The notes under the pieces were generated by a model. The model was not told the origin of the DNA and made no database searches. It saw only the letters and a list, made by a program, of their open reading frames with translations. From positions 188,501 to 252,500 of the forward strand of contig CAJHNH020008024.1 in NCBI GenBank assembly GCA_905116865.2: 64,000 nt of DNA, given 5' to 3'. This document shows positions 12,051 to 22,915 of this stretch, in pieces. This DNA comes from Candidula unifasciata (Eukaryota; Mollusca; Gastropoda; Stylommatophora; Geomitridae). The position numbers were made by a program, and so were the translations under genes. Within the stretch, counting starts at the first letter, position 1. Each line of letters starts with the position of its first letter.

Positions 12051-12542
12051 CGAAACAACCTGGTATCAGTAAGACGACAACAACAACAAAGAAGGAAATA
12101 CAAAAATATTTAGTATAGACAAGGTGACTTAAAATCTACCCAGAACTGAAAGGGTGAAATACTGTCATATTATCCCACATAATGGTTTGTGTTGTTACAT
12201 GTCAGGACAGTGGTCCGGGTTCAAACCTAGAATGGATAAGATGTTTTCCCGACCAGCACCACTCAAGACCGGTGTTGGTGTGTCTGAGCTTCGACTGGCC
12301 AGACAGACATGGATTTGTCTCGGAGATACGAGGAATAATCAACAAGCAGTGCCTCCTATTTGTTGGTTGCTGTTGTTGTTTTTTTTTTTTAAATCGTATC
12401 TTGTGTGTGTGTGTGAATGCTGTATCGGTATGCAATTTGTAAATTTTACCAGTTCAGACTTGGGGAACATTTCTATATAAAATTTAGCTATTTTTTTCCC
12501 CTTTAAAACACTTAAAAACTTAAAGTTTAAAAAAAAATTAAA

Positions 12543-12548
<6 letters not shown>
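12051..12548. other. No gene seen
   Basis: Open frames of 77 to 108 codons overlap on both strands (12154-12480) but match no family. The region approaches the GA array through an A/T-rich stretch. Confidence 0.5.

Positions 12549-12629
<81 letters not shown>
12549..12629. repeat. GA dinucleotide array, 81 bp
   Basis: Pure GA repeat preceded by an A-rich stretch. Confidence 0.97.
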
Positions 12630-12632
<3 letters not shown>

Positions 12633-12674
12633 GAAATAATTTCACCACATTAAAAGAGAAAACACCCTTTTAAA

Positions 12675-12729
12675 AGCGTCACTTTCAGCCAGCATCCATG
12701 AAGGAGGAGCTTTAGGTTATAATTGTAAC
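12675..12729 (+). repeat. Short repeat rep-F, copy 1
   Basis: CAGCCAGCATCC...GAAGG and CTTTAGGTTATAATTGT match 63162-63216 (CAACCAGCATCC, GAAGG, CTTTAGGTTATAATTGT). A further weak match, TTGCACGCCACCAA, occurs downstream of both copies (12764 and 63676), but at different distances. This may be one end of a larger element that holds the satellite to the right. Confidence 0.55.
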
Positions 12730-12887
12730 TAGATTGTGTGCGTCAAATAAAATGGCTTAGCATTGCACGCCACCAACAGTGTTGAAGTGATCAAGGGTGA
12801 GAGACACAAATACTGTCCCGGTCGGCGACGACTTCGTCTACCGGTCGCCGATGATGAAAAGACTGGCATGGTTTGGCCGGAGTGTTG

Positions 12888-12989
12888 TAACGAGTAACGT
12901 GACAGTGATCGGAACAAACTATCTGCATATTCTAACGTTGAAAGAAATCGATTTTCAGTGAAGCATGCCTGGATTAGCACCAGCAAATA
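12888..12989 (+). repeat. 102-bp direct repeat, left copy flanking the satellite
   Basis: This aligns without gaps to 19325-19426 with about 12 differences in 102 positions by eye. Both copies share TAACGAGTAACGT, ACGTTGAAAGAAATCGATT and TTAGCACCAGCAAATA. They lie outside the 19-bp satellite, about 130 bp from its left edge and 325 bp from its right edge. Confidence 0.85.
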
Positions 12990-13117
12990 GGCAAATAATT
13001 ATGACCCGATTTTGAACCATGACCTGATGTCCGCATGTGAGGTCGTCAATTCCTGAGCTGTTCTAGTAGAATAGTGACTTCTCAGTACATAGTGATGACT
13101 GTCTTGATATGAATGCC

Positions 13118-16100
13118 GACGTCTTTAGTCGTCCCTGCCGTCATTACTCGTTGTTGGTCATCCCTGCCTTCGTTAGTCATCCTTGTCGTCGTTAGTCATC
13201 CCTGCCTTCGTTAGTCATCCTTGTCGTCGTTAGTCATCCCTGTCTTCGTTAGTCATCCTTGTCGTCGTTAGTCATCCCTGTCTTCGTTAGTCATCCTTGT
13301 CGTCGTTAGTCATCCCTGTCTTCGTTAGTCATCCTTGTCGTCGTTAGTCGTCCCTGTCTTCGTTAGTCATCCTTGTCGTCGTTAGTCATCCCTGTCTTCG
13401 TTAGTCATCCTTGTCGTCGTTAGTCATCCCTGTCTTCGTTAGTCATCCTTGTCGTCGTTAGTCGTCCCTGTCTTCGTTAGTCATCCTTGTCGTCGTTAGT
13501 CGTCCCTGTCGTCGTTAGTCATCCTTGTCGTCGTTAGTCATCCTTGTCGTCGTTAGTCATCCTTGTCGTCGTTAGTCATCCTTGTCGTCGTTAGTCATCC
13601 ATGTCGTCGTTAGTCATCCTTGTCGTCGTTAGTCATCCTTGTCGTCGTTAGTCATCCCTGTCGTCGTTAGTCATCCTTGTCGTCGTTAGTCATCCTTGTC
13701 GTCGTTAGTCATCCCTGTCGTCGTTAGTCATCCTTGTCGTCGTTAGTCGTCCCTGTCTTCGTTAGTCATCCTTGTCGTCATTAGTCGTCCCTGTCGTCGT
13801 TAGTCATCCTTGTCGTCGTTAGTCGTCCCTGTCGTCGTTAGTCGTCCCTGTCTTCGTTAGTGATCCCTGTCGTCGTTAGTCATCCCTGTCGTCGTTAGTC
13901 GTACCTGTCGTCGTTAGTCGTCCCTGTCGTCGTTAGTCGTCACTGATGTCAATAGTCATCTCTGTCGTCGTTAGTCGTCCCTGTCGTCGTTAGTCGTCCC
14001 TGTCGTCGCTAGTCGTCCCTGTCTTCGTTAGTGATCCCTGTCGTCGTTAGTCATCCCTGTCGTCGTTAGTCGTCCCTGTCGTCGTTAGTCGTGTCTGATG
14101 TCAACAGTCATCTCTGTCGTCGTTAGTCGTCCCTGTCGTCGTTAGTCGTCCCTGTCGTCGTTAGTCGTCCCTGTCGTCATTAGTCGTCCCTGTCGTCGTT
14201 AGTCGTCCCTGTCGTCGTTAGTCGTCCCTGTCGTCGTTAGTCGTCCCTGTCGTCGTTAGTCGTCCCTGTCGACGTTAGTCGTACCTGTCGTCGTTAGTCG
14301 TCCCTGTCGTCGTTAGTCGTACCTGTCGTCGTTAGTCGTCCCTGTTGTCGTTAGTCGTCCCTGTCGTCGTTAGTCGTCCCTGTCGTCGTTAGTCGTCCCT
14401 GTCGTCGTTAGTCATCCCTGTTGTCGTTAGTCGTCCCTGTCGTCGTTAGTCGTCCCTGTCGTCGTTAGTCGTCCCTGTCGTCGTTAGTCGTCCCTGTCGT
14501 CGTTAGTCGTCCCTGTCGTCGTTAGTCGTCCCTGTCGTCGTTAGTTTTCCCTGTCGTCGTTAGTCGTACCTGTCGTCGTTAGTCGTCCCTGTCATCGTTA
14601 GTCGTTCCTGTCGTCGTTAGTCGTCCCTGTCGTCGTTAGTCGTCCCTGTCGTCGTTAGTCGTCCCTGTCGTCGTTAGTCATCCCTGTCGTCGTTAGTCGT
14701 CCCTGTCGTCGTTAGTCGTCCCTGTCGTCGTTAGTCGTCCCTGTCGTCGTTAGTCGTCCCTGTCGTCGTTAGTCGTCCCTGTCGTCGTTAGTCGTCCCTG
14801 TCGTCGTTAGTCGTCCCTGTCGTCGTTAGTCGTCCCTGTCGTCGTTAGTCGTCCCTGTCGTCGTTAGTCGTCCCTGTCGTCGTTAGTCGTCCCTGTCGTC
14901 GTCGTTTAGTCGTCCCTGTCGTCGTTAGTCGTCCCTGTCGTCGTTAGTCGTCCCTGTCGTCGTTAGTCGTCCCTGTCGTCGTTAGTCGTCCCTGACGTCG
15001 TTAGTCGTCCCTGTCGTCGTTAGTCGTACCTGTCGTCGTTAGTCGTCCCTGTCGTCGTTAGTCGTCCCTGACGTCGTTAGTCGTCCCTGTCGTCGTTAGT
15101 CGTCTCTGTCGTCGTTAGTCGTCGTTAGTCGTCGTTAGTCGTCTCTGTCGTCGTTAGTCGTCTCTGTCCCCGTTAGTTGTTCCTGACGTCGTTAGTCGTC
15201 GTTAGTCGTCGTTAGTCGTCCCTGTCGTCGTTAGTCGTCCCTATCGTCGTTAGTCGTCCCTGTCGTTATTTGTCGTCCCTGTCGTCGTTAGTCGTACCTG
15301 TCGTCGTTAGTCGTCCCTGTCGTCGTTAGTCGTCCCTGTCGTCGTTAGTGATCCCTGTTGTCGTTAGTCGTCCCTGTCGTCGTTAGTCCCTGTCGTCGTT
15401 AGTCGTCCCTGTCGTTAGTGATCACTGTCGTCGTTAGTCGTCCCTGTCGTCGTTAGTGATCCCTGTCGTCGTTAGTCGTCCCTGTCGTCGTTAGTGTCCC
15501 TGTCGTCGTTTAGTCGTCCCTGTCGTCGTTAGTGATCCTGTCGTCGTTAGTGAGTCCCTGTTGTCGTTAGTCGTCCCTGTCGTCGTTAGTGTCCCTGTTG
15601 TTCCCTGTCGTCGTTAGTCGTCCCTGTCGTCGTTAGTGATCCCTGTTGTCGTTAGTCGTCCTGTCGTCGTTAGTGATCCCTGTTGTCGTTAGTGATCCCT
15701 GTCGTCGTTAGTGATCCCTGTCGTCGTTAGTGATCCCTGTTGTCGTTAGTCGATCCCTGTCGTTAGTGATCCCTGTTAGTGATCCCTGTTGTCGTTAGTC
15801 GTCCCTGTCGTCGTTAGTGATCCCTGTTGTCGTTAGTCGTCCCTGTCGTCGTTAGTGATCCCTGTCGTCGTTAGTGTCTGTTGTCGTTAGTCGTCCCTGT
15901 CGTCGTTAGTCGTCCCTGTCGTCGTTAGTCGTCCCTGTCGTCGTTAGTGATCCCTGTTGTCGTTAGTCGTCCCTGTCGTCGTTAGTGATCCCTGTTGTCG
16001 TTAGTGATCCCTGTTGTCGTTAGTGATCCCTGTCGTCGTTAGTGATCCCTGTCGTCGTTAGTGATCCCTGTTGTCGTTAGTCGTCCCTGTCGTCGTTAGT

Positions 16101-18999
16101 CGTCCCTGTCGTCGTTAGTGATCCCTGTTGTCGTTAGTCGTCCCTGTCGTGTTAGTGATCCCTGTTGTCGTTAGTCGTCCCTGTCGTCGTTAGTCGATCC
16201 CTGTCGTCGTTAGTGATCCCTGTCGTCGTTAGTCGTCCCTGTGTCCGTCGTTAGTCGTTAGTAATCCCTGTCGTCGTTAGTGATCCCTGTCGTCGTTAGT
16301 CGTCCCTAGTCGTCGTGTAGTCGTTATCGTCCCTGTTGTCGTTAGTGATCCCTGTTGTCGTTAGTCATCCCTGTCGTCGTCCCTGTCGTCGTTAGTGATC
16401 CCTGTTGTCGTTAGTCGTCGTCATCCCTGTCGTCGTTAGTCGTCCCTGTCGTCCCTGTCGTCGTTAGTTCGTCCCTGTCGTCGTTCGTGTAGTCGTCCCT
16501 GTCGTCGTTAGTGATCCCTGTTGTCGTTAGTCGTCCCTGTCGTCGTTAGTGATCCCTGTCGTCGTTAGTGATCCCTGTTGTCGTTAGTCGTCCCTGTCGT
16601 CGTTAGTCGTCCCTGTCGTCGTTAGTGATCCCTGTTGTCGTTAGTCGTCCCTGTCGTCGTTAGTGATCCCTGTAGTCGTTAGTCGTCCCTGTCGTCGTTA
16701 GTGATCCCTGTCGTCGTTAGTGATCCCTGTTGTCGTTAGTCGTCCCTGTCGTCGTTAGTGATCCCTGTTGTCGTTAGTCGTCCCTGTCGTCGTTAGTGAT
16801 CCCTGTTGTCGTTAGTGATCCCTGTTGTCGTTAGTCGTCCCTATCGTCGTTAGTCGTCCCTGTCGTCGTTAGTGATCCCTGTTGTCGTTAGTGATCCCTG
16901 TCGTCGTTAGTGATCCCTGTCGTCGTTAGTCGTACCTGTCGTCGTTAGTCGTCCCTGTCGTCGTTAGTCGTCCCTGTCGTCGTTAGTGATCCCTGTCGTC
17001 GTTAGTCGTCCCTGTCGTCGTTAGTCATCCCTGTTGTCGTTAGTCGTCCCTGTCGTCGTTAGTCGTCCCTGTCGTCGTTAGTCATCCCTGTTGTCGTTAG
17101 TCGTCCCTGTCGTCGTTAGTCGTCCCTGTCGTCGTTAGTCGTCCCTGACGTCGTTAGTCGTCCCTGTCGTCGTTAGTCGTCCCTGTCGTCGTTAGTCGTC
17201 CCTGTCGTCGTTAGTCGTCCCTGTCGTCGTTAGTCGTCCCTGTCGCGGTTAGTCGTTAGTCGTCCCTGTCGTCGTTAGTCGTCCCTGTCGTCGTTAGTCG
17301 TCCCTGTCGTCGTTAGTCGTCCCTGTCGTCGTTAGTCGTCCCTGTCGTCGTTAGTGATCCCTGTTGTCGTTAGTCGTCCCTGTCGTCGTTAGTGATCCCT
17401 GTTGTCGTTAGTCGTCCCTGTCGTCGTTAGTGATCCCTGTCGTCGTTAGTGATCCCTGTTGTCGTTAGTCGTCCCTGTCGTCGTTAGTGATCCCTGTCGT
17501 CGTTAGTGATCCCTGTCGTCGTTAGTGATCCCTGTCGTCGTTAGTGATCCCTGTTGTCGTTAGTCGTCCCTGTCGTCGTTAGTGATCCCTGTTGTCGTTA
17601 GTCGTCCCTGTCGTCGTTAGTGATCCCTGTTGTCGTTAGTCGTCCCGGTCGTCGTTAGTCGTCCCTGTCGTCGTTAGTCGTCCCTGTCGTCGTTAGTCGT
17701 CCCTGTCGTCGTTAGTGATCCCTGTTGTCGTTAGTGATCCCTGTCGTCGTTAGTCGTCCCTGTCGTCGTTAGTCATCCCTGTTGTCGTTAGTCGTCCCTG
17801 TCGTCGTTAGTCGTCCCTGTCGTCGTTAGTCATCCCTGTTGTCGTTAGTCGTCCCTGTCGTCGTTAGTCGTCCCTGACGTCGTTAGTCATCCCTGTTGTC
17901 GTTAGTCGTCCCTGTTGTCGTTAGTCGTCCCTGTCGTCGTTAGTCGTCCCTGTCGTCGTTAGTGATCCCTGTCGTCGTTAGTCGTCCCTGTCGTCGTTAG
18001 TGATCCCTGTCGTCGTTTAGTCGTCCCTGTAGGTCGTTAGTGATCCCTGTTCGGTCGTTAGTCGATCCCTGTCGTCGTTAGTCGATCCCTGTCGTCGTTA
18101 GTCGTCCCTGTCGTCGTTAGTGATCCCTGTCGTCGTTAGTCGTCCCTGTCGTCGTTAGTCGTCCCTGTTGTCGTTAGTCATCCCTGTTGTCGTTAGTCGT
18201 CCCTGTCGTCGTTAGTCGTCCCTGTCGTCGTTAGTCGTCCCTGTCGTCGTTAGTCGTCCCTGTCGTAGTTAGTCGTCCCTGTCGTCGTTAGTGATCCCTG
18301 TCGTCGTTAGTCGTCCCTGTCGTCGTTAGTCGTCCCTGTTGTCGTTAGTGATCCCTGTCGTCGTTAGTGATCCCTGTCGTCGTTAGTCGTGCCTGTTGTC
18401 GTTAGTCGTCCCTGTTGTCGTTAGTCGTCCCTGTCGTCGTTAGTCGTCCCTGTTGTCGTTAGTGATCCCTGTCGTCGTTAGTCATCCCTGTTGTCGTTAG
18501 TCGTCCCTGTCGTCGTTAGTCGTCCCTGTCGTCGTTAGTCGTCCCTGTCGTCGTTAGTCGTCCCTGTCGTCGTTAGTCGTCCCTGTCGTCGTTAGTCGTC
18601 CCTGTCGTCGTTAGTCGTCCCTGTCGTCGTTAGTCGTCCCTGTCGTCGTTAGTCATACCTGTCGTCGTTAGTCGTCCCTGTTGTCGTTAGTCGTCCCTGT
18701 CGTCGTTAGTCGTCCCTGTCGTCGTTAGTCGTCCCTGTCGTCGTTAGTGATCCCTGTCGTCGTTAGTCGTCCCTGTCGTCGTTAGTCATCCCTGTCGTCG
18801 TTAGTGATCCCTGTCGTCGTTAGTCGTCCCTGTCGTCGTTAGTCGTCCCTGTCGTCGTTAGTCGTCCCTGTCGTCGTTAGTCGTCCCTGTCGTCGTTAGT
18901 CGTACCTGTCGTCGTTAGTCGTCCCTGTCGTCGTTAGTCGTACCTGTCGTCGTTAGTCGTACCTGTTGTCGTTAGTCGTCACTGTTGTCGTTAGTCATC
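13118..18999. repeat. 19-bp satellite array, about 5.9 kb and about 300 units
   Basis: The main unit reads CGTCCCTGTCGTCGTTAGT and holds three CpG sites. The left part (about 13145-13500) alternates CATCCCTGTCTTCGTTAGT with CATCCTTGTCGTCGTTAGT, a 38-bp dimer. The block at about 14100-15110 is mostly the single main unit. Large parts of 15340-16900 and 17340-17700 mix GATCCCTGTTGTCGTTAGT with the main unit, often in alternation. 15390-16500 has many units with indels. Edge units are the most diverged. TAG on the plus strand and TAA on the minus strand recur every 19 bp and so fall in all frames, which explains the absence of open frames. Confidence 0.97.
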
Positions 19000-19324
19000 T
19001 GTATATGGACTATATATATTTTACTACCTTTCACCTATTCAAGAGTCCTGACATTCATCCTCCCTCATATTGATACATTCTGACTGAAGTAGAAAGTGAC
19101 TTAATAGCACACAGTCTATGACTATTTGACCGAAGCCAAGTTAAGGCAGCAGTCGTCAGGTGTGTCAACACTAACAGCTGCATCCCTATACCTCACTGGT
19201 ATAAGTCCTAATTAGTCACAATTTATTAAATCACAATAGGTGAGAACGACGACCTCCAGTGCGGGAGATTCAGATTCGACTCGCAAGATGGTCGACATTG
19301 TTTCTATCAGAGGCTGCAGTTTGG

Positions 19325-19426
19325 TAACGAGTAACGTAACATTGATTGGAACAAATGATCTGCAGATTTTGACGTTGAAAGAAATCGATTCTCAGTGAAT
19401 CATGCCTGAATTAGCACCAGCAAATA
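19325..19426 (+). repeat. 102-bp direct repeat, right copy flanking the satellite
   Basis: Partner of 12888-12989. The two copies are in the same orientation about 6.3 kb apart, with the satellite between them. They are candidates for the ends of one mobile unit or for a segmental duplication. They do not show TG...CA ends as LTRs usually do. Confidence 0.85.
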
Positions 19427-20693
19427 CAGCAAAAGTACAACTTTTTTTCTAGTACAATTAAGAGGTTTAAGTCCAGCTTTCAACTGATGATTTTTGCCAA
19501 CGGCCAGCTACATTACCTTGAAAACCACATTTGTATTCACCGCTTTCAACGTCAGAAAACCGCATGAAAGGGCACCTCCTGTTTACATATGTTGACAGCA
19601 GGAAGTCTACGACCCAACAAACATTCGCATCCCTATATTAAAGCACCACTGGAGAGGGGTATCTTCAACCGACGATATCGTCAAGTGGGTGGACCGGGCA
19701 ACAGCCGTGCCTGATTTGTAGCCGACCAGCAATTTTTGGCTATCTTGGGTCATGAATTTCGTTTTCTGTAACGGCGTCTGGCTAGAGAGACGTGCATCTT
19801 GTCACACAAACGTTGCGTTCATATTACATTCGCGAATCCCAACTCTATAGCAGGGCTGCCGAAGTTGGTACTTTAGTATAAATTTGGTACTATTTGACAC
19901 TTATCGAGCAACACTGTAATTTAGATACTATGCCCCTGATTCTTTCGTAGGTTTTAGTTTTCTCTCATCTTAACAATGTTAAGATGTAAAAAAAAAATCC
20001 TTCTTCGGGGACGACTTTAAATTACATGAATTGATGACATCATGGGTATTGCCTCATGGCATTGATTGCGCCAACTGGTAGTCGCGACAGCAGCTTTGTA
20101 ACAAACAAGGGGGGAAAAAACTGCAAGGACGTAATAGATAATAAATTTCAGTTCTGACGAAATCTAGGGTAAGCCAGTTATTTGTATATCATTAAAAAAT
20201 ATGTTTCAACTGGTTTTTACTTAAAAATTAAAAATGTATTACTGTGTGTGTGTGTGTGCCCGCGCATGCTGGAACCTCCACCCTCCCCCACCTCCACCCT
20301 CCATCCCACCACCCTCTGAATGGTACTATTGCCCAAACAATTTCGGCAGCTCTACTTTAGAGGATGACATTATAGTTCAGCCTCTGTTGTTGACCCAAAA
20401 AGCTGCTCATGGCAGCCAGTGTTAAGAAATACAATTCAGGGAATGGGTCACGTGGTTCATTGGTTAGACGCTTGTCTGCAAGCCGGAAAATCATGGATTG
20501 GAATCCGTTGAGTTGATTGTTTTTTTTTTTTTTTCAAATAACTGGCAATGACTTATTTAACTCACTCAAACTTGGTACCATAAATGGCCAGGACAGTAAA
20601 GGCAGCCGTCATAAACTTGATTACATCATACATTGTGTACTGAAGTATATATCATTTACGCTGTTTGCGTGAAAAAAGAAATTTAACCCGGCA
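19427..20693. other. No gene seen; one tRNA-like patch at 20455-20510
   Basis: Mostly ordinary sequence. At 20455-20510 GTGGTTCATTGGTTAGACGC followed by GGATTGGAATCC resembles the A and B boxes of a tRNA-derived SINE head, but the copy is too decayed to place in a family. A GT run and a C-rich patch lie at 20245-20315. Confidence 0.45.
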
Positions 20694-20699
20694 TTGTTA

Positions 20700-20857
20700 A
20701 ATTCTTTACTTTACAACGGGACCAGGCTTTGTTGTGTTCATTACTTTATAACGGGACCAGGCTTTGTTCTGTACATTAATTTACAATGGAACCAGACTTT
20801 TTTTTATGTACATTACTTTACAATGGAACCAGGCTTTGTTCTGTACATTACTTTACA
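20700..20857. repeat. Minisatellite of about 35 bp, left part
   Basis: About 4.3 units built on CTTTACAATGGAACCAGGCT and TTGTTCTGTACATTA. Two further units lie at 21193-21268 and a single one at 22113-22148. This suggests that one array was split by the LINE and SINE insertions between these points. Confidence 0.85.
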
Positions 20858-21008
20858 TATCTCCAGTCGTCCTGACTCTGTCTTGCCACTGGACCCAGAT
20901 ATGACTTAGGCGAGAAAGTGAGGTCGACGACACTGCGCAACTTGTCCTCACTTTGATCCAAGTCACGGCGCAAGTCACTCTTTCATCTTCATCACCACCT
21001 TATATATG

Positions 21009-21149
21009 TTACTTATTAAGAAAAAGACGGACAGAAAGGCGACTGCAGGAGATCTCCTCCCTGGCACAACGCTCATTCCCTGTCCTCACTGTCCAAGAAT
21101 TTTTCGGGCCCGCATCGGCCTCATCAGTCATCTTCGTACTCATACTTGA
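21009..21149 (+). mobile_element. LINE-j: C-terminal zinc-finger end of a LINE ORF2
   Basis: The frame ending in TGA at 21147 reads KKKTDRKATAGDLLPG and then CPHCPRIFRARIGLISH followed by LRTHT. This is a single C2H2 finger (C-x2-C-x12-H-x3-H) at the very end of the protein, as found at the C-terminus of a widespread group of animal LINEs. A short GATG/ATC-rich stretch follows the stop. It is a 5'-truncated fragment within a minisatellite. The clade is unresolved. Confidence 0.75.
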
Positions 21150-21515
21150 TGAAAAAGAGTGGTTATCATCATCTTGATGTACAACACACACACTTTACAA
21201 TGGAATCAGGCTTTGTTCTTTTCATAACTTTAAAATGGAACCAGGCATTGTTCTGTTCATTAATTTACATAAAAATCAGGACGTAAAACTGTTTTACTGT
21301 TGTTTCAGTCTTGGCATTAGGTGGCAATCTAGGCTTTTTTTTAACATCTAGGACTCCCTTTTGGAGGTACAAATAAAGAACCCAATCTCCCCTAATCAGC
21401 ATGTCGTAAGAGGCTACGAGCAATAATCTTTAAGTAATTTTGTTTGTCTCTTGCTCAAAACTGATTATTTTTATCTCCTTTTTTTTCGTCGCTTGGTTAT
21501 TCCCAGTGGGTAGTT

Positions 21516-21975
21516 CAGTTAGCAGCGTATCCTCTACAGGACTCTGCAGAACCAACCCCAGCACTTGTTGGCTGTTGTGGTTTTTCTGGGCACATTTTAC
21601 ATTCAGTAGTTTGACACTGTCGGCTCTGTGGCTAAGTCGATGCGAACGCTTCATAATGCCGGGATGCCGGGTTCAATCCCAGCTGCAGGCCATGTGCCTT
21701 GCGTTGGTTTCGACAGTGGTATCAAAAAAGCCGACCGTCCAGTAGGCAATGGCAAACTAATAGACGTAAATTGCCTACAAAAACCACACAACAGCCAGAG
21801 ACTGTGCGGGTTGGTTCTGCAACGTTCTGTAAAGGATACGCAACTAACCAGTTTGCCACTACTTTCTGCACGGTCAGTTCTCGGTAACCATTTGTCGAAA
21901 GCAACGCAAGACAAATCGATTGCAGATAGAATCGTGCCCGGCATTACAAAGCGCGTTCGCAACGCCTAAGCCACA
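21516..21975 (-). mobile_element. SINE-a, minus-strand copy interrupted by a second SINE-a
   Basis: The 3' half lies at 21516-21607 (CAGTTAGCAGCGTATCC... GTTGTGGTTTTTCT) and the 5' part at 21860-21975, ending with TTACAAAGCGCGTTCGCAAC and GCCTAAGCCAC. Joined across the insertion, they follow the consensus order of other minus copies such as 32386-32572. The interruption is a plus-strand SINE-a at 21618-21849, bounded by matching 10-bp duplications. Confidence 0.85.
21618..21849 (+). mobile_element. SINE-a, full-length plus-strand copy with TSD
   Basis: A 232-bp tRNA-derived SINE. The head holds an A box (TGGCTAAGTCGATG) and a B box (GGTTCAATCCC) about 30 bp apart, the usual pol III internal promoter spacing. 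The body includes TTGGTTTCGACAGTGGTATC and CAATGGCAAACTA, and the 3' end reads GGATACGCAACTAACC. It is bounded by AGTTTGACAC (21608-21617) and AGTTTGCCAC (21850-21859), a 9/10 target-site duplication within the older minus copy. Confidence 0.9.
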
Positions 21976-22417
21976 TACAGTATGTACCCGAAACACTTAC
22001 TCGTTATTTGGTATGTTTGATTCACGGTATCGCCCGGTATCAGCGTAGTGAATAATTAAAGGTAATATGTCCCCTGACACAAGAGACACTTTCGCCCGTC
22101 GACGTGAGCTCACAAACAATGGAACCAGGCATTGTTCTATTCATTACGTGAAGCCGTAATCATTAGTCTCGGGCCTGGTTTATCTGAGACGGCGACCCCT
22201 GCATTGTTGGCATTAAGTAACAGATAATGGTATTACCTCTACATTCCTAGGCTGAAGAATGTTAGATCATCGAGAGCGATGTTCTTCAACGCATGAGACT
22301 GGGGATAAGTTTAAGTGGGCCGCTACAAATCTGTGCCTAATTATGCAATGGGGTACGGTAGGCACTTTTTAATCATCCACGATTGTAATCTGTAGGATTC
22401 TTCTTATTATAATTTAT
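21976..22417. other. No gene seen; single 35-bp minisatellite unit
   Basis: Ordinary sequence apart from one unit of the minisatellite (22113-22148). Confidence 0.5.
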
Positions 22418-22501
22418 CTTCTTCTTCTTCTTCTTCTTCTTCTTCTTCTTCTTCTTCTTCTTCTTCTTCTTCTTCTTCTTCTTCTTCTTCTTCTTCTTCT
22501 T
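22418..22501. repeat. TTC/GAA array, the 3' tail of a minus-strand LINE
   Basis: About 28 pure TTC units abut the 3' end of LINE-b on its right side. Read on the minus strand, the LINE coding end runs into AAAGGTAAAAGAAGAAG and then pure GAA. Confidence 0.95.
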
Positions 22502-22800
22502 TTACCTTTCTGACCCGCCAAGTCGCTCTATCTTTATCGCATGCAGCTCTCCTCGTGTCGTCCACCATCTTTTTAACTCCACTCTCTAGCTCTAGCCTCC
22601 TTCATCATGTTTTTTTTTTTGGGTCTTCCTTTATTCTTATGCCCCTGTGGGTTCCAGTACAAGGACTTTCCAGTTATATTGTTCTCATGTTTTCTCAACG
22701 TGTGTCCTATGCAATGCCAGCGTCTTCTCTTCACCTCATGGTCAACTGTAACCTGTTTAGTTCTGTCCTAAAGCTCTAAATTGTTGATTCCATCATACCA
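22502..22800 (-). mobile_element. LINE-b: ORF2 C-terminus and 3' end, copy 1
   Basis: Read on the minus strand, the residues include KRRRWHCIGHTLRKHENNI and then SLYWNPQGHKNKGRPKK. This is the well-known post-RT segment (W-x-IGHTLRK ... WNPQGxRxRGRPKxTW) of a widespread animal LINE group. The downstream frame breaks near an A run (the T11 at 22611-22621). The copy is 5'-truncated and GAA-tailed. Other copies of this 3' end lie at 48455-48882 and 62166-62250. Confidence 0.85.
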
Positions 22801-22915
22801 TTTAATTCCCTCCATTCTGTACAGGCACCAGTTAATGAATGTTTAGATTTATTACAACCCCAAATGTGAGAATTTGGACAGCTACAAATTCTGGAACCCC
22901 CGTTCAAACGCGTTA

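Noticed and set aside
12840..12990. LINE-like KRLAWFGR residues left of the satellite
   Set aside because: Only about eight residues fit, there is no continuation on either side, and the duplicated copy at 19.3 kb lacks them. It is probably chance.
13118..18999. CRISPR-like regular array
   Set aside because: The repeats are continuous 19-bp units without unique spacers, and the context is an animal genome. It is a satellite.
12888..19426. LTR retrotransposon with the 102-bp repeats as LTRs
   Set aside because: The repeats are very short for LTRs, lack TG...CA ends, and enclose no gag, pol, primer-binding site or polypurine tract that I can see.
20455..20510. Functional tRNA gene
   Set aside because: A- and B-box-like words are present, but no cloverleaf with paired acceptor and anticodon stems could be drawn. 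It is better seen as a SINE remnant.
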